64,000 bases of DNA from Arbacia lixula (GCA_963669155.1 OZ022596.1:7805020-7869019), one strand, 5' to 3'. Shown: positions 51,564 to 64,000, counted from the stretch's first letter. Notes: generated by a model from the letters alone, not told the origin. A program made the numbers and translations.

Positions 51564-53280
51564 CTGAAAGCAAGGCTAACATTGAATACAAACAAATATA
51601 CCTTCAGCATAAAGCTTATTTGAATGAATGCTACAGTAAATAGTTCTGAATACCGGTACATGAATGCTTGCAACGGAACGCTTCTGTGTGAATTTTCCTA
51701 AACACTTACATTCTTGTAAATCTACATTCTAATGTTAGTTTGAAGTCGTTCCACTGCCACTGTTACAGTAGCCTCTAGAGAATTCTCCATACCGTCTACA
51801 ACAAAAAGTCTTCCCATGATGCACAGCGCAGTCGCATTCTGATTTTGTTTGCGGTCATATCCGCTTCCAGTCTAGTCCCACTAGTGTATCAGATCGGTAG
51901 CAGACATGACGGTGAGAAAAATCCTGATGTCGCTGCGCAATGCATCATGGGATACTTCCTTCAATGCAGTACGGAGTATAGCAGTCATATATATAATATT
52001 CTTGAGTGAGCACATTCTTATCACGATTCTAAAACCTCCTACCACATGAAACGGGCATTTGTAATCTTTTCTTCAAAGTCTCTCAATGAAATAAGACTTG
52101 CTTTGAAAATCTTGATTCATCACTAACATGATTTGAATACGCTAAAATGTACAGATGTTTCTGTGTTTTCAAACTTTTGTTTACAATAAAATACGAGCAC
52201 AATCATGTAAAGAAACTTGCAGCCTTTCAGTCAAACATCAAAATAAATCCATTAAATCTTATCTGTAATCTTTGATTTCCTCGCCTTCAATAATTCTGTT
52301 TACGGTAAGCTTTCACAACAGTCTTTGGCAGAGTTTTATCTAAGATTCTAATTCAGGCTCTAAGAAATCAAAGCAGAGAGAAAAGTATCATTATGGGATC
52401 ATTCTAAAAACACCTCTAAAAACTACAGCTAACCGCTTCAAAATACTGTATTACAATTTGATGATTTATGAAGGAAGAACTGACTTTTAAATTGTGAAAA
52501 ACAAGTTAAGTTAGATGTAAGCTTGCTGATCTTACCTCTCCCAAAACTTCAAAAAAGGGAGAGAAAGAACTGATTAGATCAAATGATTGTGTCTCTCATT
52601 ACATCATCTTTGACACACAAAATCGGCTGATGATTTTAGATATGAGAAACGAAGAGACCATGAATATAACAGATACAGTGGAGATTGTATATGTCTCATG
52701 CCTGGAAACTAAGTAGAGAAATGTTATGCTTGGATTTCTTCTCAGAAGATGCTATCAAGAAGTGAGTCAAGACACTGTAAAGGAAACATTAAATCTTAAA
52801 ATGCACTCTTCTGTTCAATACAATTCTATGGTCGATAGAGTGAATTGAACTGGGGAATATTTTCAGAATTATTCCCATAATGATCCTTTTCTCTCTGAGC
52901 CAACACAAACTATAATTCTTTTTAAATATACATATATACAAACACTGGGCAATCGCATGCATGTCAAGGAGGAATGTAAACATTATTTCAAGGAAAAATG
53001 AAAATATTAATCATATCTTCCAGATATTCTGCACAGCGCCTATTATTTCATAAATAACTTATTTTCTGTACATCTATACCATAAGAATTGCATGTGAATA
53101 CAGACACGTATCAACTGCTGAATTGATGGAACAGAAAGACTTTAGTCCATGTAAACAAGGAAGAATTTGTCTCTTTTCAACTAAAAGGTCTCACACACAA
53201 AATTAAAACAATGTTCACATGTAGAGCTTAGGTGCGAGATATAAGCGAACTCTCTTTAACTGACTGAGCATGTATATTAC
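51564..53280. other. Non-coding sequence, nothing recognised
   Basis: AT-rich; no exon, RNA gene or clear repeat unit was identified. Confidence 0.4.
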
Positions 53281-53290
53281 TAGGGATAGA

Positions 53291-53292
<2 letters not shown>

Positions 53293-53353
<61 letters not shown>

Positions 53354-53360
53354 AAGAGAT
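53293..53360. repeat. (AG)n microsatellite
   Basis: AG repeats with GAAAGAG interruptions, and AG-rich sequence to about 53560. Confidence 0.93.
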
Positions 53361-53799
53361 TACAAGAAAGATAGAAAGTAAGAGAGGCCAAGAGAGAGAG
53401 AAACAGGGTGATAGAATGAGAAAGTGAGAGCAAGAAATAGACTAAAAGTTAGAGATTTTTGATAGAATAGATTTTTGATAGAATAAATGAGGGAGAGAAG
53501 AGAATATAAAGAGAGAAACAGAGAGGTAAAGAAAGAGAAAGAGAGATTAAGAGAGGAAAGAGCTGAACGGTCCTAAAATCTAGCTACTACTTTGGTGTTA
53601 ATTATAGCACAGTCTCTGCCTTATATGATAATGCACTGAAAATGGCCATCTTTGAACACTAGATTATACACCAAGCTCATTGCGATGTCACTGGCTCTCC
53701 ACATAAAAATACCTTTTGCTTGACAAAAATCACTGATTATATTTGTTTACAATACACTGGTGTTACACCGAAAGCTTGGAATGAAAGTGTTCATATGAC

Positions 53800-54683
53800 A
53801 CTGTCTAATGCCTTATTGACATGAATGTAAACACTAAGCACCTGCTTTACACTTACACTGCACTATCTGCACTGTGTCAAAAGGAAACTTTGGGGCAGGT
53901 CAGGTACACTGATCTGAACCAAACACCTATGTAACACTGTCGCTACATGATTTGGCGTTATCAGAAGGTGCTGGATGATCCAGTGTTTATATAGGAGGAG
54001 CACAGAGGTATCAAATAAACACCAGTATTCCACTGTGTTACTTCTCTGAGCTATATGCGTTCTACACTAACACATGATGATATGGGGTTAAAACAGTAAT
54101 ACAGAGATATATATTAACTTCACCCCCACAAACTGATGTCTGATCGTAACACCTGTCGTACATTTACACTGCACATGTTAGTGTTTACACAAGGATTAAC
54201 ACCATCTTCCATTACGAGTAATCAAGAGCTACCACGAGGTGCTAAGAGATGTTGTAGGGTGAACTTAACACCCGTCTTTCACATGCACTACATGACTTGG
54301 CATATATACATGTATGTAGGGAAACAGACACTCATTAACACCACAATTGCTCACAGACTAAATCAGTGTTAACACAGGGTGCTCATAGAGGTTCTATGAC
54401 ATTATATTCCTCATCACCCATGGGCAGTGCTGAACACCCATTTTACACATGCACTAAATGACTATTGGGAGACAGGTATTATTTAACACCATAACTTACA
54501 GACTAATTCAGCGCTAACAAAGGGTGCTTAGAAAGGTTCGAGGGCATTGTTTTTCTTCTTGCCCTAGCTATTCTACCCCATGGGCAGTGTTCAAATATGC
54601 ACTAGATGTTTTGGCATTCATACAAGAATAAATGGAGACAGACACCACCACTCACAGACTTAATCGGTGTTAACACCGGGTGC
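53800..54683 (-). repeat. Tandem array derived from the end of the 54.7-kb exon and its 3' UTR
   Basis: GGTGCT(T/A/C)AGAGAGGTTCTAGGG-like starts occur at about 54679 (the gene itself), 54523, 54378, 54238 and 53967, a period near 140-156 bp. The unit at 54523 still resembles the coding end (GGGCATTGTTTTTCTTCTTG against GGGCGTTGTTCTTCTTCTTG). Units share TAACACC, CAGACT and CATGCACTA blocks. Confidence 0.82.
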
Positions 54684-54877
54684 TTAGAGAGGTTCTAGGG
54701 CGTTGTTCTTCTTCTTGCCCTTCTTGGGTTTGCCAGTAGGCAGAGCCTCCAACCTCATGGGGCGACGCATGGGGACATCGGCCGGTCCAAGCTGACCGTG
54801 CACGGCCGCAGCGGTCATATCGGTGTTAGACTTGAAGTTGGGTGACGGACCTCGCATGGGCAGGGAGTGGTCAGTCG
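54684..54877 (-). CDS. Last exon of an unrecognised gene with lysine-rich C-terminus
   Basis: On the minus strand, a pyrimidine-rich CTCTCTACAG acceptor precedes 194 bp ending in TAA (54684-54686). The exon has higher GC than its surroundings and codes 63 residues after a split codon: SLPMRGPSPNFKSNTD, HGQLGPADVPMRRPMRLEAL, then GKPKKGKKKNNALEPL. The basic tail could be a cytoplasmic or nuclear-localising end, but nothing names the family. Upstream exons would lie at higher coordinates, perhaps across the assembly gap. The 3' UTR side is an array of decayed copies of this exon end. Confidence 0.7.
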
Positions 54878-55324
54878 CTGTAGAGAGGTGGGGAGGGGGG
54901 GGGAGGAGAAAGGATGATCATGGTCAGTTGGATGTCCATTTCCATCTTTTTCTTTTCTGTCTTCTTCTTCCTCTTCACTTTTATTGTCGCCTCTAATCTC
55001 AATTCCAGCCTATTCATCTTATATCTCTCTTGAATTGCCGTTGCTTTTCTTTTATGTATAAGTATTCTCTTCTTCTGTTACCTTTAGCTCCTCCATCTGC
55101 ATTATTATTCTTTTCTTAATTAAATCTGCATGCTCTTCCTCTAATTCTTGTTTTTTTCTTTCATTCTATTTCATGATTTATATTCTTCTTCTCCTCCTTA
55201 AATCAATCTTTTTCCTTTCTTTGTCTTCACCATCTTCTTCTTCCTCTCCTTCCTTTTTTTTTCTCATTTTCTCCTCCCAATGAGTGGAGATGATCCACAT
55301 AACTGTGGGTGCAATACATATGTG

Positions 55325-55500
55325 AATTCCTGCATCCTGGACCCTGTTGCATAAAACTTACCATTGATGGTAACTTTGCTATCAATTGCAACTTCTATGG
55401 AATCCTTGAATTTGATGGGCTGTTCAGTGATGTTACCATGGTAGTTACCGTTGATGGCAGAGTTACCATTAATGGTAAGTGTTATGCAACAGGGCCCAGG
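55325..55500. repeat. Foldback element (TTACCATTRATGGTAA family)
   Basis: CCCTGTTGCATAAAACTTAC at the left and GTAAGTGTTATGCAACAGGG at the right are inverted. The interior repeats TTACCAT(T/G)..ATGGTAAC palindromes. Confidence 0.8.
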
Positions 55501-55504
55501 CATA

Positions 55505-55988
55505 TGATTAAAACATCGCTCATATTTCTCTATACCATGGAAAAGAAAACTGGGGGGGGGGGGGGTATTCTGAAAGTCCATAGAGACAAGAAATTTATCT
55601 CACCTAAGACAAAATGTCCCTAAAACATTTTATCTATGGTATTCCCTATGAAGACTGTAACCAATATAAATGAGCGCATGACCTGCGCTCCTATCCCAGA
55701 GGCAGCCAGTAATGAACATCCTTTCATATGTTTTGCATACATTAACACCATCAAGCTGATTGAAATATTCCTCTATACCACGGAAAAGAAAACTGGGGTG
55801 GCATTCTGTAAATCCCCAGAGATACCAAATTTATCTCCCCTGAGATAAAAATGTCCCTAAAATATTTTATCTTTGGTATTCTGAAAAAAATCTTAAGAAG
55901 ATCTTATTCCAATATTAATGAGTGCATGACTTGCGCTCCTATCCCAGAGGCAGCCAGTAATAAAAGTCCTTTCATGTGTTTTGCACAC
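55505..55988. repeat. 243-bp tandem repeat running into the assembly gap
   Basis: CTCTATACCA at 55528 and 55771 mark two units. Both contain CCTATCCCAGAGGCAGCCAG and TGTCCCTAAAA(C/T)ATTTTATC. The second unit is cut by the Ns. Confidence 0.88.
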
Positions 55989-56188
55989 NNNNNNNNNNNN
56001 NNNNNNNNNNNNNNNNNNNNNNNNNNNNNNNNNNNNNNNNNNNNNNNNNNNNNNNNNNNNNNNNNNNNNNNNNNNNNNNNNNNNNNNNNNNNNNNNNNNN
56101 NNNNNNNNNNNNNNNNNNNNNNNNNNNNNNNNNNNNNNNNNNNNNNNNNNNNNNNNNNNNNNNNNNNNNNNNNNNNNNNNNNNNNNNN
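55989..56188. other. Assembly gap (200 N)
   Basis: Exactly 200 N, a round size that usually marks a gap of unknown length. Open frames across it are meaningless. Confidence 0.99.
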
Positions 56189-56296
56189 GATCCATGTTTA
56201 AGTATCACGAATGAATTTTTAAATAGAATTGACATGTTTAATGGGTAAACTTGCCATTTAATCTCAATGGCTATTTGACAGCAAGTTCGCCTCCAC

Positions 56297-56481
56297 CCCC
56301 CCCCCCCCCCCCCCCCCCCCATATCCGTCGGTTTCGTTTTGGGGGAGCCCGAATAATTACCTCAACGAATGTACTGCTGCCGGTACTCATTCGTGTCAAT
56401 GAAAAAAATAACAGCAATCCCATAGGTTAGCCTGTCAGCGACGAGCACATCCGGACGGGAATATTAATCGGCTCATATAGA

Positions 56482-56537
<56 letters not shown>

Positions 56538-56550
56538 GGGGGGGGGGGTA
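56297..56550. repeat. Poly-C run and (AG)n microsatellite
   Basis: Poly-C at about 56297-56320, and AG repeats at about 56486-56534 followed by poly-G. Confidence 0.93.
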
Positions 56551-56889
56551 GCTGGGGAACGAGATAGAGACAGACATACACAGGTGTCTAGGGAGAGTGA
56601 GAGAGATAGGGAAAAACCTGATTATGAATATTGTCACAGTAAATTGTGTTAGATCACGTTTAATCACAGTTGCATTACATGACCTGTGTACTTGTCTGTC
56701 TGTCTCTCCAAACACGCCTTTTTTCTCCCTAACCTCATGATTAATTCAAGAAGAGCTCTTGAAATCTATATTAATGCACACAAACAATCCTTCAACATGT
56801 ATTCTCTTTGTCTGAATTCATGTTTTTGTCTGAACAACCTATCAGCACTTTCTCTCTTCCTCTTTCAGCTCTTCCAGATACGAAGAATA

Positions 56890-57060
56890 GACGCTTTCGA
56901 AATGTATTCACGACTAACCGCCTATGGGTAGCAACGCGTTATTACATTGACTTGTACTTGGCCATTCATATTCAAAGGGTGGAGTGCACTTTTGAATCTT
57001 GTTAGTTGTTGCTACTCGGACAAACCTCGGACAAGCTTTGGGGTTGAACGACGTGAATAA
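56890..57060 (+). repeat. Family B interspersed repeat
   Basis: GAAATGTATTCACGACTAAC, TTAGTTGTTGCTACTCGGAC, GGACAAGCTTTGGGGTTGAA and ACGTGAATAAA occur in the family order. Confidence 0.75.
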
Positions 57061-57239
57061 AAAATGAACATAACGAAAATGGTATAATTACATAACTCTC
57101 CCTTTCCCCCTTCCTGATTCTTCACATACCCACGACTATTTCACCTCTCCTTTTTCTTCTGGACCATCGTTCTTTTAACTCTCGTTTGCTCATTGTATTT
57201 ACCCCTCCCTCTTTCGACAGTATACATCTCCAAACGCAC

Positions 57240-57500
57240 GCACACACATTCCCTCATACATGTTAGTGGTCTGTCCCCCCCCCCCCCCCCCCTCCTGCTG
57301 TCACACACGCACACACAAACGCACACATACACACACACACCCCTTTTGGGCGTTCTCTCTCTCTCTCTCTCTCTCTTCTGGCTTTACTCCTTCTTTGCTG
57401 TCTCCCACTTAATATCCTACCCTATCCCACTCATGATGTCTCTTCTTTCTTACATTCAATCCTAAACTCTTCCAGATCGACCCCCCCCCCCCCGCACTCA
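57240..57500. repeat. Low-complexity CA, CT and poly-C sequence
   Basis: Poly-C near 57277-57293 and 57481-57493, CACACA near 57300-57340 and CT near 57355-57375. It lies immediately left of duplication copy 2. Confidence 0.9.
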
Positions 57501-59242
57501 CACATACGCCGAGCTATACACACATCCCAATCACTGCAGTGGCAGTGCATAGTGATACGCACTTGTGATATAGAATATTATTAGTAATGTAAAACATAGG
57601 TACATGTATCATGTTACAACATGAAATAAGGCGAATTCTCACAAGTTTTTCTAAACATGCTTACCATGTGCCCATAGACAATGGCCGTACCCTTGTAGTA
57701 CATGTACAAATCGTACATAATCAAGACCAAAACGGGAAGAAAGTGTTTCCGACGGAGTCAAACACGATTGGATTTATTGCGCCTCAAATCGAACTGAAAC
57801 AAATCCGCTTAAAATACACCTCTCTCTTCAAAAATCGCTGCCGATTCAGACGTGTTCCATTAAAAAGTGACAACGGATGACAGTTAATAGTCGCAAGTCA
57901 TGAATTGAGAACGATAAAAAAGAACGATGATGGATGCTGAGGCAAAAAGGTGGAGCGCCGAGTCTCCTTTTTGCGTGTACGTGTGCACTACGAATACAAG
58001 ACGCAACGCACTGAAATCTCCGCTGTAGCACGTAGCGCTTAACGCTGTATGATGAACGGGGATTTAAAACACGCCCTGTCTGTGGAACGTGAAATTCTCT
58101 TAGCATTGCATAGAAAGCGAATAGACCTAGAACGCAGATTTTACTCACGTCGTTCAAACAATTCGTTACTAATGGCAACTGAGGTTTGTCCGTGTAGCAA
58201 CAATTAATAAGATTCAAAGTGCATTCCATCCATTGAATATGAATGACTAACCGGTAGAGGTGAATGCAATAACACGTTGCTACCCAGTTAGGGGGAAAGT
58301 CGTGAATACATTACGAAACGGTCTATTGATATTGAGGGGGGATGTTGATTTGCATATGATGACGCAACACGTTATTGTTGCTATGTTAGGTGGAAGAGAG
58401 CTTTCGAGTTAGCCTCCAGTCGCGGTCGTCACACCATACAGGGCAGTACCATATTTTGTTCTTTCCCACAAGCCTTATTTTTAGCGAGTACAACAGTCCA
58501 TTTCTGTACAAATGACGGATAGGGTTAGGTAGAAATATAGGTTGACCTTGGAGTTAATTTCTTCCTTTGCTCGGTCGCCTTATAACGGGGTCAGATAGGA
58601 ATTTCTGAACATTTTCCTTATTAGGTTCTCAAGGTCCACTATTTTGCGCGCTTATGTAAGAAAAACCGTATAGTTACCCACTTGAATGACAACTCAATTT
58701 CTAAAATTCAATATCACTCTGGTTATCGTTTCACAATTATAATCATAAAGGAAATTTACACGTGATCAGTCAGTGTAATCGATACGACCAAAATCTCAAA
58801 TATTGATGTTTCATGAATATGCAAGCATTCCACATGTTATACATGAGAGCAATATTCTTCAGAATGTGTAATATGACGATTACTAATAAAGCCTTTAATA
58901 ATAATTCATATCAGCATGCAAGCTAGCGTACATCTAAGTTCATAACAGGTAATGTTACACGAAAGGTGTTGCTTTATATGTCTTCAATGTGTCGATCATT
59001 ATTTTTGTTGAGAATTATTTGTTGATGAGGTGTCGGTGACCGTACTCTCCCTAGTGTAAAATATTTATTAAACAAATTGATTACAAGTATAACAAACAAT
59101 TTTGTTTGATTTTGTTTGTGTGAAGAAAAAGTAGCGTTCCAGCCGGTGCGGTGAAATTGGCTGAAAGGAGAAATCGTTGCCGGTCAAAGGATCATAAGCG
59201 TACTTTAGAGAACTTCATTTCCCTTCGTGGTGTGTGCTGTTG

Positions 59243-59905
59243 TTAAAGGTCCCCTGTCATCAAAATGTATGTCGACTTATGTTGATGAACATAATATGTA
59301 CATAACAAAATCACTAACTGTTCAATGGAAATATGTTTCCTACATGTTAAAATAATTTTTCTTTATTTGTTCTCAGCACTGATAAGCCCCGCCTCCAAAA
59401 TCTCCAAAATTTCCTCCAACTCAAGATTCCCCCTGTGACATCATCAAAGGTAGAAATTAGCAGGATAAAAAGCAGAATTTATGCACAAATTAAACATTGC
59501 AATGACTACGTCCACCTGCCCACAAGAGCATCACACGTCTTCACACAATACCATCTAACAACCTTTCAGTGGGAATAATCGTTTCCTTATGTCAGAAATG
59601 TGCTAGCTATGTGATGCTATTATAAGCACTTGCAGGTAGTCATTGCAATGTTTAGGGTGTGCATAAATTATGTCTATTATCCTGCTAATTTATATCATTG
59701 ATGATGTCACAAGGGGAATCTTGAGTTGGAGGATATTTTGGAGGCGGGGCTTATCAGTGCTGAAAAAATATAGAAAAAATATTTTAAAATATAGGAAACA
59801 TATTTCCATTGAACAGTTAGTGATTTTGTTATACACCACACCTGTATACATATTAAGCTGCATCAACAGAAGTCAACATACATTTTGATGACAGGGGCCC
59901 TTTAA
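59243..59905. mobile_element. 655-bp TTAA-flanked foldback MITE
   Basis: Ends AGGTCCCCTGTCATCAAAAT and ATTTTGATGACAGGGGCCCT lie inside TTAA at 59243-59246 and 59902-59905. Long arms are almost fully complementary (GCCCCGCCTCCAAAAT against ATTTTGGAGGCGGGGC). Copy 1 has a single TTAA at 37382-37385, so this is an insertion with TTAA target duplication, as made by piggyBac-type transposases. It is non-autonomous. Confidence 0.92.
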
Positions 59906-60870
59906 TGTATACGACAGGTGGATACATTCATTGTGTGGGTAATGATATTACCGAATCCTAGTTAGAACCAGATATGTTTTATAAGCACATGGAGTGCCAG
60001 CAGCCGTTTAATTAATGCAGATTCATTGTACGCTCCTTCTTATCACAAACTAGTGCTTTACAAAGATTGTCTCTTCTAAAATTTCAGAGTAACAGAATTG
60101 AACATAAGCGAGATACAGCTTCTAGAAGCTCGTCATGTCTTTTCATAAATACCCCTTCCATTGACATAATAACACGTACATGCGCCCGATTTTGACATTA
60201 ATGTCTATAATCAAATTTGCACCATCAAGATGGAATCCTGTTGAAAAATTAAGGCTAGTATTTCATAGATGTCTTAGCTACCACATACTGAAAGTTGGAA
60301 GAAAATTGATCAAGGGTGACCGAGATATGCAAAAACGGGTAAAAAAGTTCATGACGTACGTCATACATGAAAATCCATTTTTTTCGATTCCTATGGCAAT
60401 ATGATGACGTCACGATGACCTTGTTATTGTATGGAAATGGTTCAAAATGACAGGATGTGTTGTATGTAGTGTCACAAACATGAATCCAGTAAAAAAAATG
60501 CTTAACGCGTACGCGCGGAAATTTTTGAAATGCTAGAAATGGCCTGAAACATATGCAAAACAATTTTCAGATGATTTGGAGCATTTAAACATTCTCAATG
60601 AAACTAATTACCTTGTTATTAATTTTATGCATGCTAAATTTCATTACACAGAGATGACCAGTTCTAGAGCTACGTACATGAGATAATAGATTTTCATTAA
60701 ATTTCTCGTGCATGACGTCACGATTATGTACTGACCTTGAAAATGTTGCTGGAACATCTTCACATATAAACCTATACATGATGAACATTTGATAAAACAT
60801 GGCACATGCATTGTCGAGACATCCATGCCACAAAAATAGAGCCTTGGAATAAAAATAAATAAATCATAAT

Positions 60871-61068
60871 AAAGAAAGAAAATCTGACGAAATTAAGAGG
60901 TGATCTGCCATGAATTGCAGATCACCTCTTAATTTCGTCAGATTTTCTTTCTTTTTCTTTCATCTTTCTTTCATCCTTCTTTGGGGGCTGTCATTATTTT
61001 TTTAGGTGATCTGCCATGAATTGCAGATCACCTAAAAAAATAATGACAGCCCCCAAAGAAGGATGAAA
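60871..61068. repeat. Two adjacent perfect palindromes sharing one core
   Basis: Palindrome A has 38-bp arms at 60871-60908 and 60917-60954. Palindrome B has 46-bp arms at 60969-61014 and 61023-61068. Both have the same 8-nt loop CATGAATT and inner stem GGTGATCTGC. Copy 1 (38321-38410) has only one imperfect hairpin made of the left arm of A and the right arm of B. Confidence 0.95.
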
Positions 61069-64000
61069 TACATAAAGATAAATGTGGGAAAAGGGAGATA
61101 AACCGTATCGGTGGTCTTAGACCAAATCTTCCATACCTCTCAAGTGAACGTGACAACTCTAGTGAATGCACAATCTTGTCATCATTTTTTTTCTTTTAAG
61201 ACACCATAGCCACCTTTATTCTGATATTTTCTAACAATGTTAATTTTTATACTGTACATGTACATACAATACTTGATTATAATACAAAATTACTTAATTT
61301 TTGTTTTTACATTAAAATAAATGAAATATTGCATGATTACATGAATAAAGCACAAAGCGGTCAAAATCTTTAGCAAGATATCGTAGGCTACTTTCTCAAA
61401 AGCAAAAATCCATGGAACTTCTGTGTCTCAGAAGTGAGATACCAAGATCGAAAGAAAAAGAACTTCAGATGAAGAGCAATATTTTTTTTTCTCAGTAACC
61501 GAATGTTAAGTTTCATTACTATTCCTTGTGATTTTCAATAAAAACAATAAATAATTGTGTACAGCATGCCCTGTACACTTAGCGCATGGACTTTTCCACG
61601 TGATACAAACACCTAGAGTACACCAAAAGCTTTACTTTCATGCAGAGAATATGATGTTTCTTATGTCATATAACATTTACTTTATTACTCTTAAAAATAA
61701 ATCAGTTAGTGCATTTTGCTTCTTTTTTTTTGCACAGAAAATAAAAGCAATTCTCCATACTTCATCTGATGCACCATGCATTTACAGCCAATTTTGATTG
61801 GCCTTCCGGTCTCATATACTAGGACGCTACTGCACTACTCTGACAAAAGGAAGCAAGTGACAAATCACTGAAATATGGGTTATTGGTATTCTTAGATTGT
61901 ACCCAGCATTCCCTACATGCAGCCGAAATCTGGACAAGAAAAATCATTCTTGCTGCGAGATATTCAATGTAACATGATGTGGTGATGCACTGATGCCAAT
62001 GCAAGTGACAGACACATTTTGCTCATTTATGAGAAAAGTCTCTCTTGTTAGTTGCTTTCTTTTGTCAGAGTAGGGCAGACTAGACCGGAACATGACTGCA
62101 AACAAAATCCACCTGTGGCTGCATGGTGCATGGGACACCTTTTCCTCACGTGCGGTGTGCAGAATTCATCACTGATACAGTTTTGATATCACCTGTCAAT
62201 CATTCTGTCAGGGAAGTTACAATAACGATTACACATATCAATCCTTTAATGGATAGCAACTGAGATATTCGCAGCAAGCAGACAAACTCTTGAAGATATC
62301 TTGTGCTCTTGCTGGAGACACAAAACTTTGCTTCAACTTTGCTTTATGGTTGTACAGGCATTCACTAGGCGATAAAACAATTTCTTTTTAGTAGTTAATA
62401 TCATGCCTGATCTTTGACAAAATAAAGCTTGAAGCAAATATTACCTGAACAGATGTTACATCAAAATTCACGAGCTTAGCTTACAACTGCACAGTCATAT
62501 GCTCAATATGTTAATGATCGTATTTTGAATGTTAATTGTTTGTTAGGTGTGGAAATACTGAAATAGATATACATGTAATTTTTTTTAACACATGCATGCA
62601 TGCTTGCTTGTGGGTGTATGACATTACAATGTAGTACTTTATTGCCTGCTTACAAGAATGGCGCAATTTGAGTCTTAGAGAACTTTGGTTATATGGTATA
62701 GAAAATTGTCATGTTCATAATTAATTTCAGAGACCATTTCAAAAACAATATCATGCCAACCTAGCCAAAATATTAGGTTGACTTTAAAGATACCGGTAGT
62801 TACAAAATTTAGAGGATTTAGTATCCTGTATTATTTTCAATATACACACACAAAAATAGTTTCCAAGATATAAAATGGAATTATCACAACTCTGTATAAA
62901 ATAAGTATGCAAGTAAATATGGAGACATAATTTGCGAGAATAAAAACGAGAACAAAATGAAATAAAATACATTTAGTTACATAATAAAGTACGGATTAAA
63001 TATTCAAAGAAATTTGTATTATGCTTATTCAAATTTATAACAAACATCGCTCAGTTACATGCTCACGTTGAAAATTGCATAATGATACTAACAATGCATG
63101 TATTTATAAACTAAAAATCACAACCCAAATTAAAGCTTTAAATATAGTGTGTCCCTTGTACAAAAGTCGTGAAACTCGGCAGGAATCAAACGCTGACGAT
63201 AATATGTATGAAATCTCACATTCACAACTTCACAACTTTCCTTGTGTACATTTGAAATGACCCATTTCACCGGTCAGCAGTGCGGTGCTCATCTCAACGC
63301 ATCACAACATTGGGAGGTTCTTGTGATGAGTGTTGTTGTTGTTTTCATCTCTACACTACAGGAGCCGCTAAATTTTGAACGACCCATCCATAACTTTACT
63401 TAAAATCTAGGGATCACTATACATGAATTTCCGCTTAATAGTTAGCTTCGAAGTATATTATTATGAGGGAAGTTCTAACACATTAATTTTGTAAATTTTC
63501 GTAGTATTTACATCTGAATTTTTTTCTTCCTGCATTCAGGCTTCACTCCCTTTATGTTTTTGCCATAAGCAATTGGCAGTACTGATCAAAATTATTTACC
63601 GTAAATGTATAATGATTTCATTGCTAATATTCCTCAAAGACTACGTTTTCATGTACATTTGGGCACTACCTCAAGGTTTCTGTTACAATAAAATCCTAGA
63701 GGCTTAATCTGTCCTCCACTATGTATGTTTAGAATGTTGTATTTTTTTATGATTAACTTGCCACGTATGAATATTTCCTAACTTCTCCCATAAAGTAGAA
63801 GCACATGCTCAAATTTTACATCTTTACAGTTTCAGAGAAGTTTCTGTAATTTCACATGAATGCATTATTTCCCCTCACTTCCTCCAAGAAAGTGCCTAAT
63901 GCAGTTTCAATTCTCCCTATCATATATAGCTTTCCGTATCTGAACGTGTATGGCGCTCTAATATTTTTACCGTTAATTCTTGGGATATGAACTTACGGTT

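Larger units (their letters stand above)
57557..64000. repeat. Large direct duplication, copy 2 (continues past the window)
   Basis: Collinear with 34889-41400 from ACGCACTTGTGATATAGAAT to the window edge. It lacks the Penelope insertion but has a TTAA hairpin element (59247-59901), a rearranged hairpin pair (60871-61068) and replaced sequence around 60420-60640. It includes a family B repeat (about 58060-58325) and a family D MITE (about 61837-62077). Confidence 0.93.

Noticed and set aside
55851-56322. Several frames across the N block
   Set aside because: They exist only because Ns are read as unknown residues.

Overview
This window is eukaryotic, most likely from a marine invertebrate deuterostome, and echinoderm-like. 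The evidence is short exons with canonical GT-AG introns, very dense short inverted-repeat elements (many at TTAA), LINE and Penelope-like retroelement fragments, long simple repeats, and animal genes whose encoded proteins resemble vertebrate orthologues. The species call is an inference from repeat style. No prokaryotic operon, CRISPR array or virus was seen.

Layout. At 0.7-6.0 kb (+) lie the last five exons of RFWD3, a WD40 ubiquitin ligase of DNA repair; its 5' exons are off the left edge. At 10.1-19.9 kb (+) is a complete seven-exon di-N-acetylchitobiase gene (CTBS, a lysosomal GH18 enzyme) with E-boxes just upstream. From 20 to 31 kb there are mostly repeats, tRNA-like sequences and a SINE. 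At 31.2-33.5 kb (-) are pieces of a broken, unrecognised gene. At 42.5-46.8 kb (-) is a complete four-exon LC3/Atg8 gene (MAP1LC3-like) whose product ends exactly on the conserved glycine. At 54.7 kb (-) is the last exon of an unrecognised gene with a lysine-rich C-terminus; a weaker terminal-exon candidate lies at 51.4 kb (-). A 200-N assembly gap is at 56.0-56.2 kb.

The largest structure is a direct duplication. The segment at about 34.9-41.4 kb recurs at about 57.56 kb to the window end, offset about 22.6 kb. It is either a real tandem duplication or two haplotypes scaffolded in series around the gap. Comparing the copies resolves recent events: a Penelope-like insertion only in copy 1, a TTAA hairpin element only in copy 2, and two hairpin rearrangements that look like template switching.

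A second theme is tandem arrays whose units descend from coding exons. They are seen in RFWD3 (twice), in CTBS and in the 54.7 kb gene: local amplification of exon ends into neighbouring introns or 3' UTRs. I see no new multi-gene system. RFWD3, CTBS and LC3 act in DNA repair, lysosomal glycan breakdown and autophagy; their adjacency suggests no shared pathway beyond the lysosome link of the last two.
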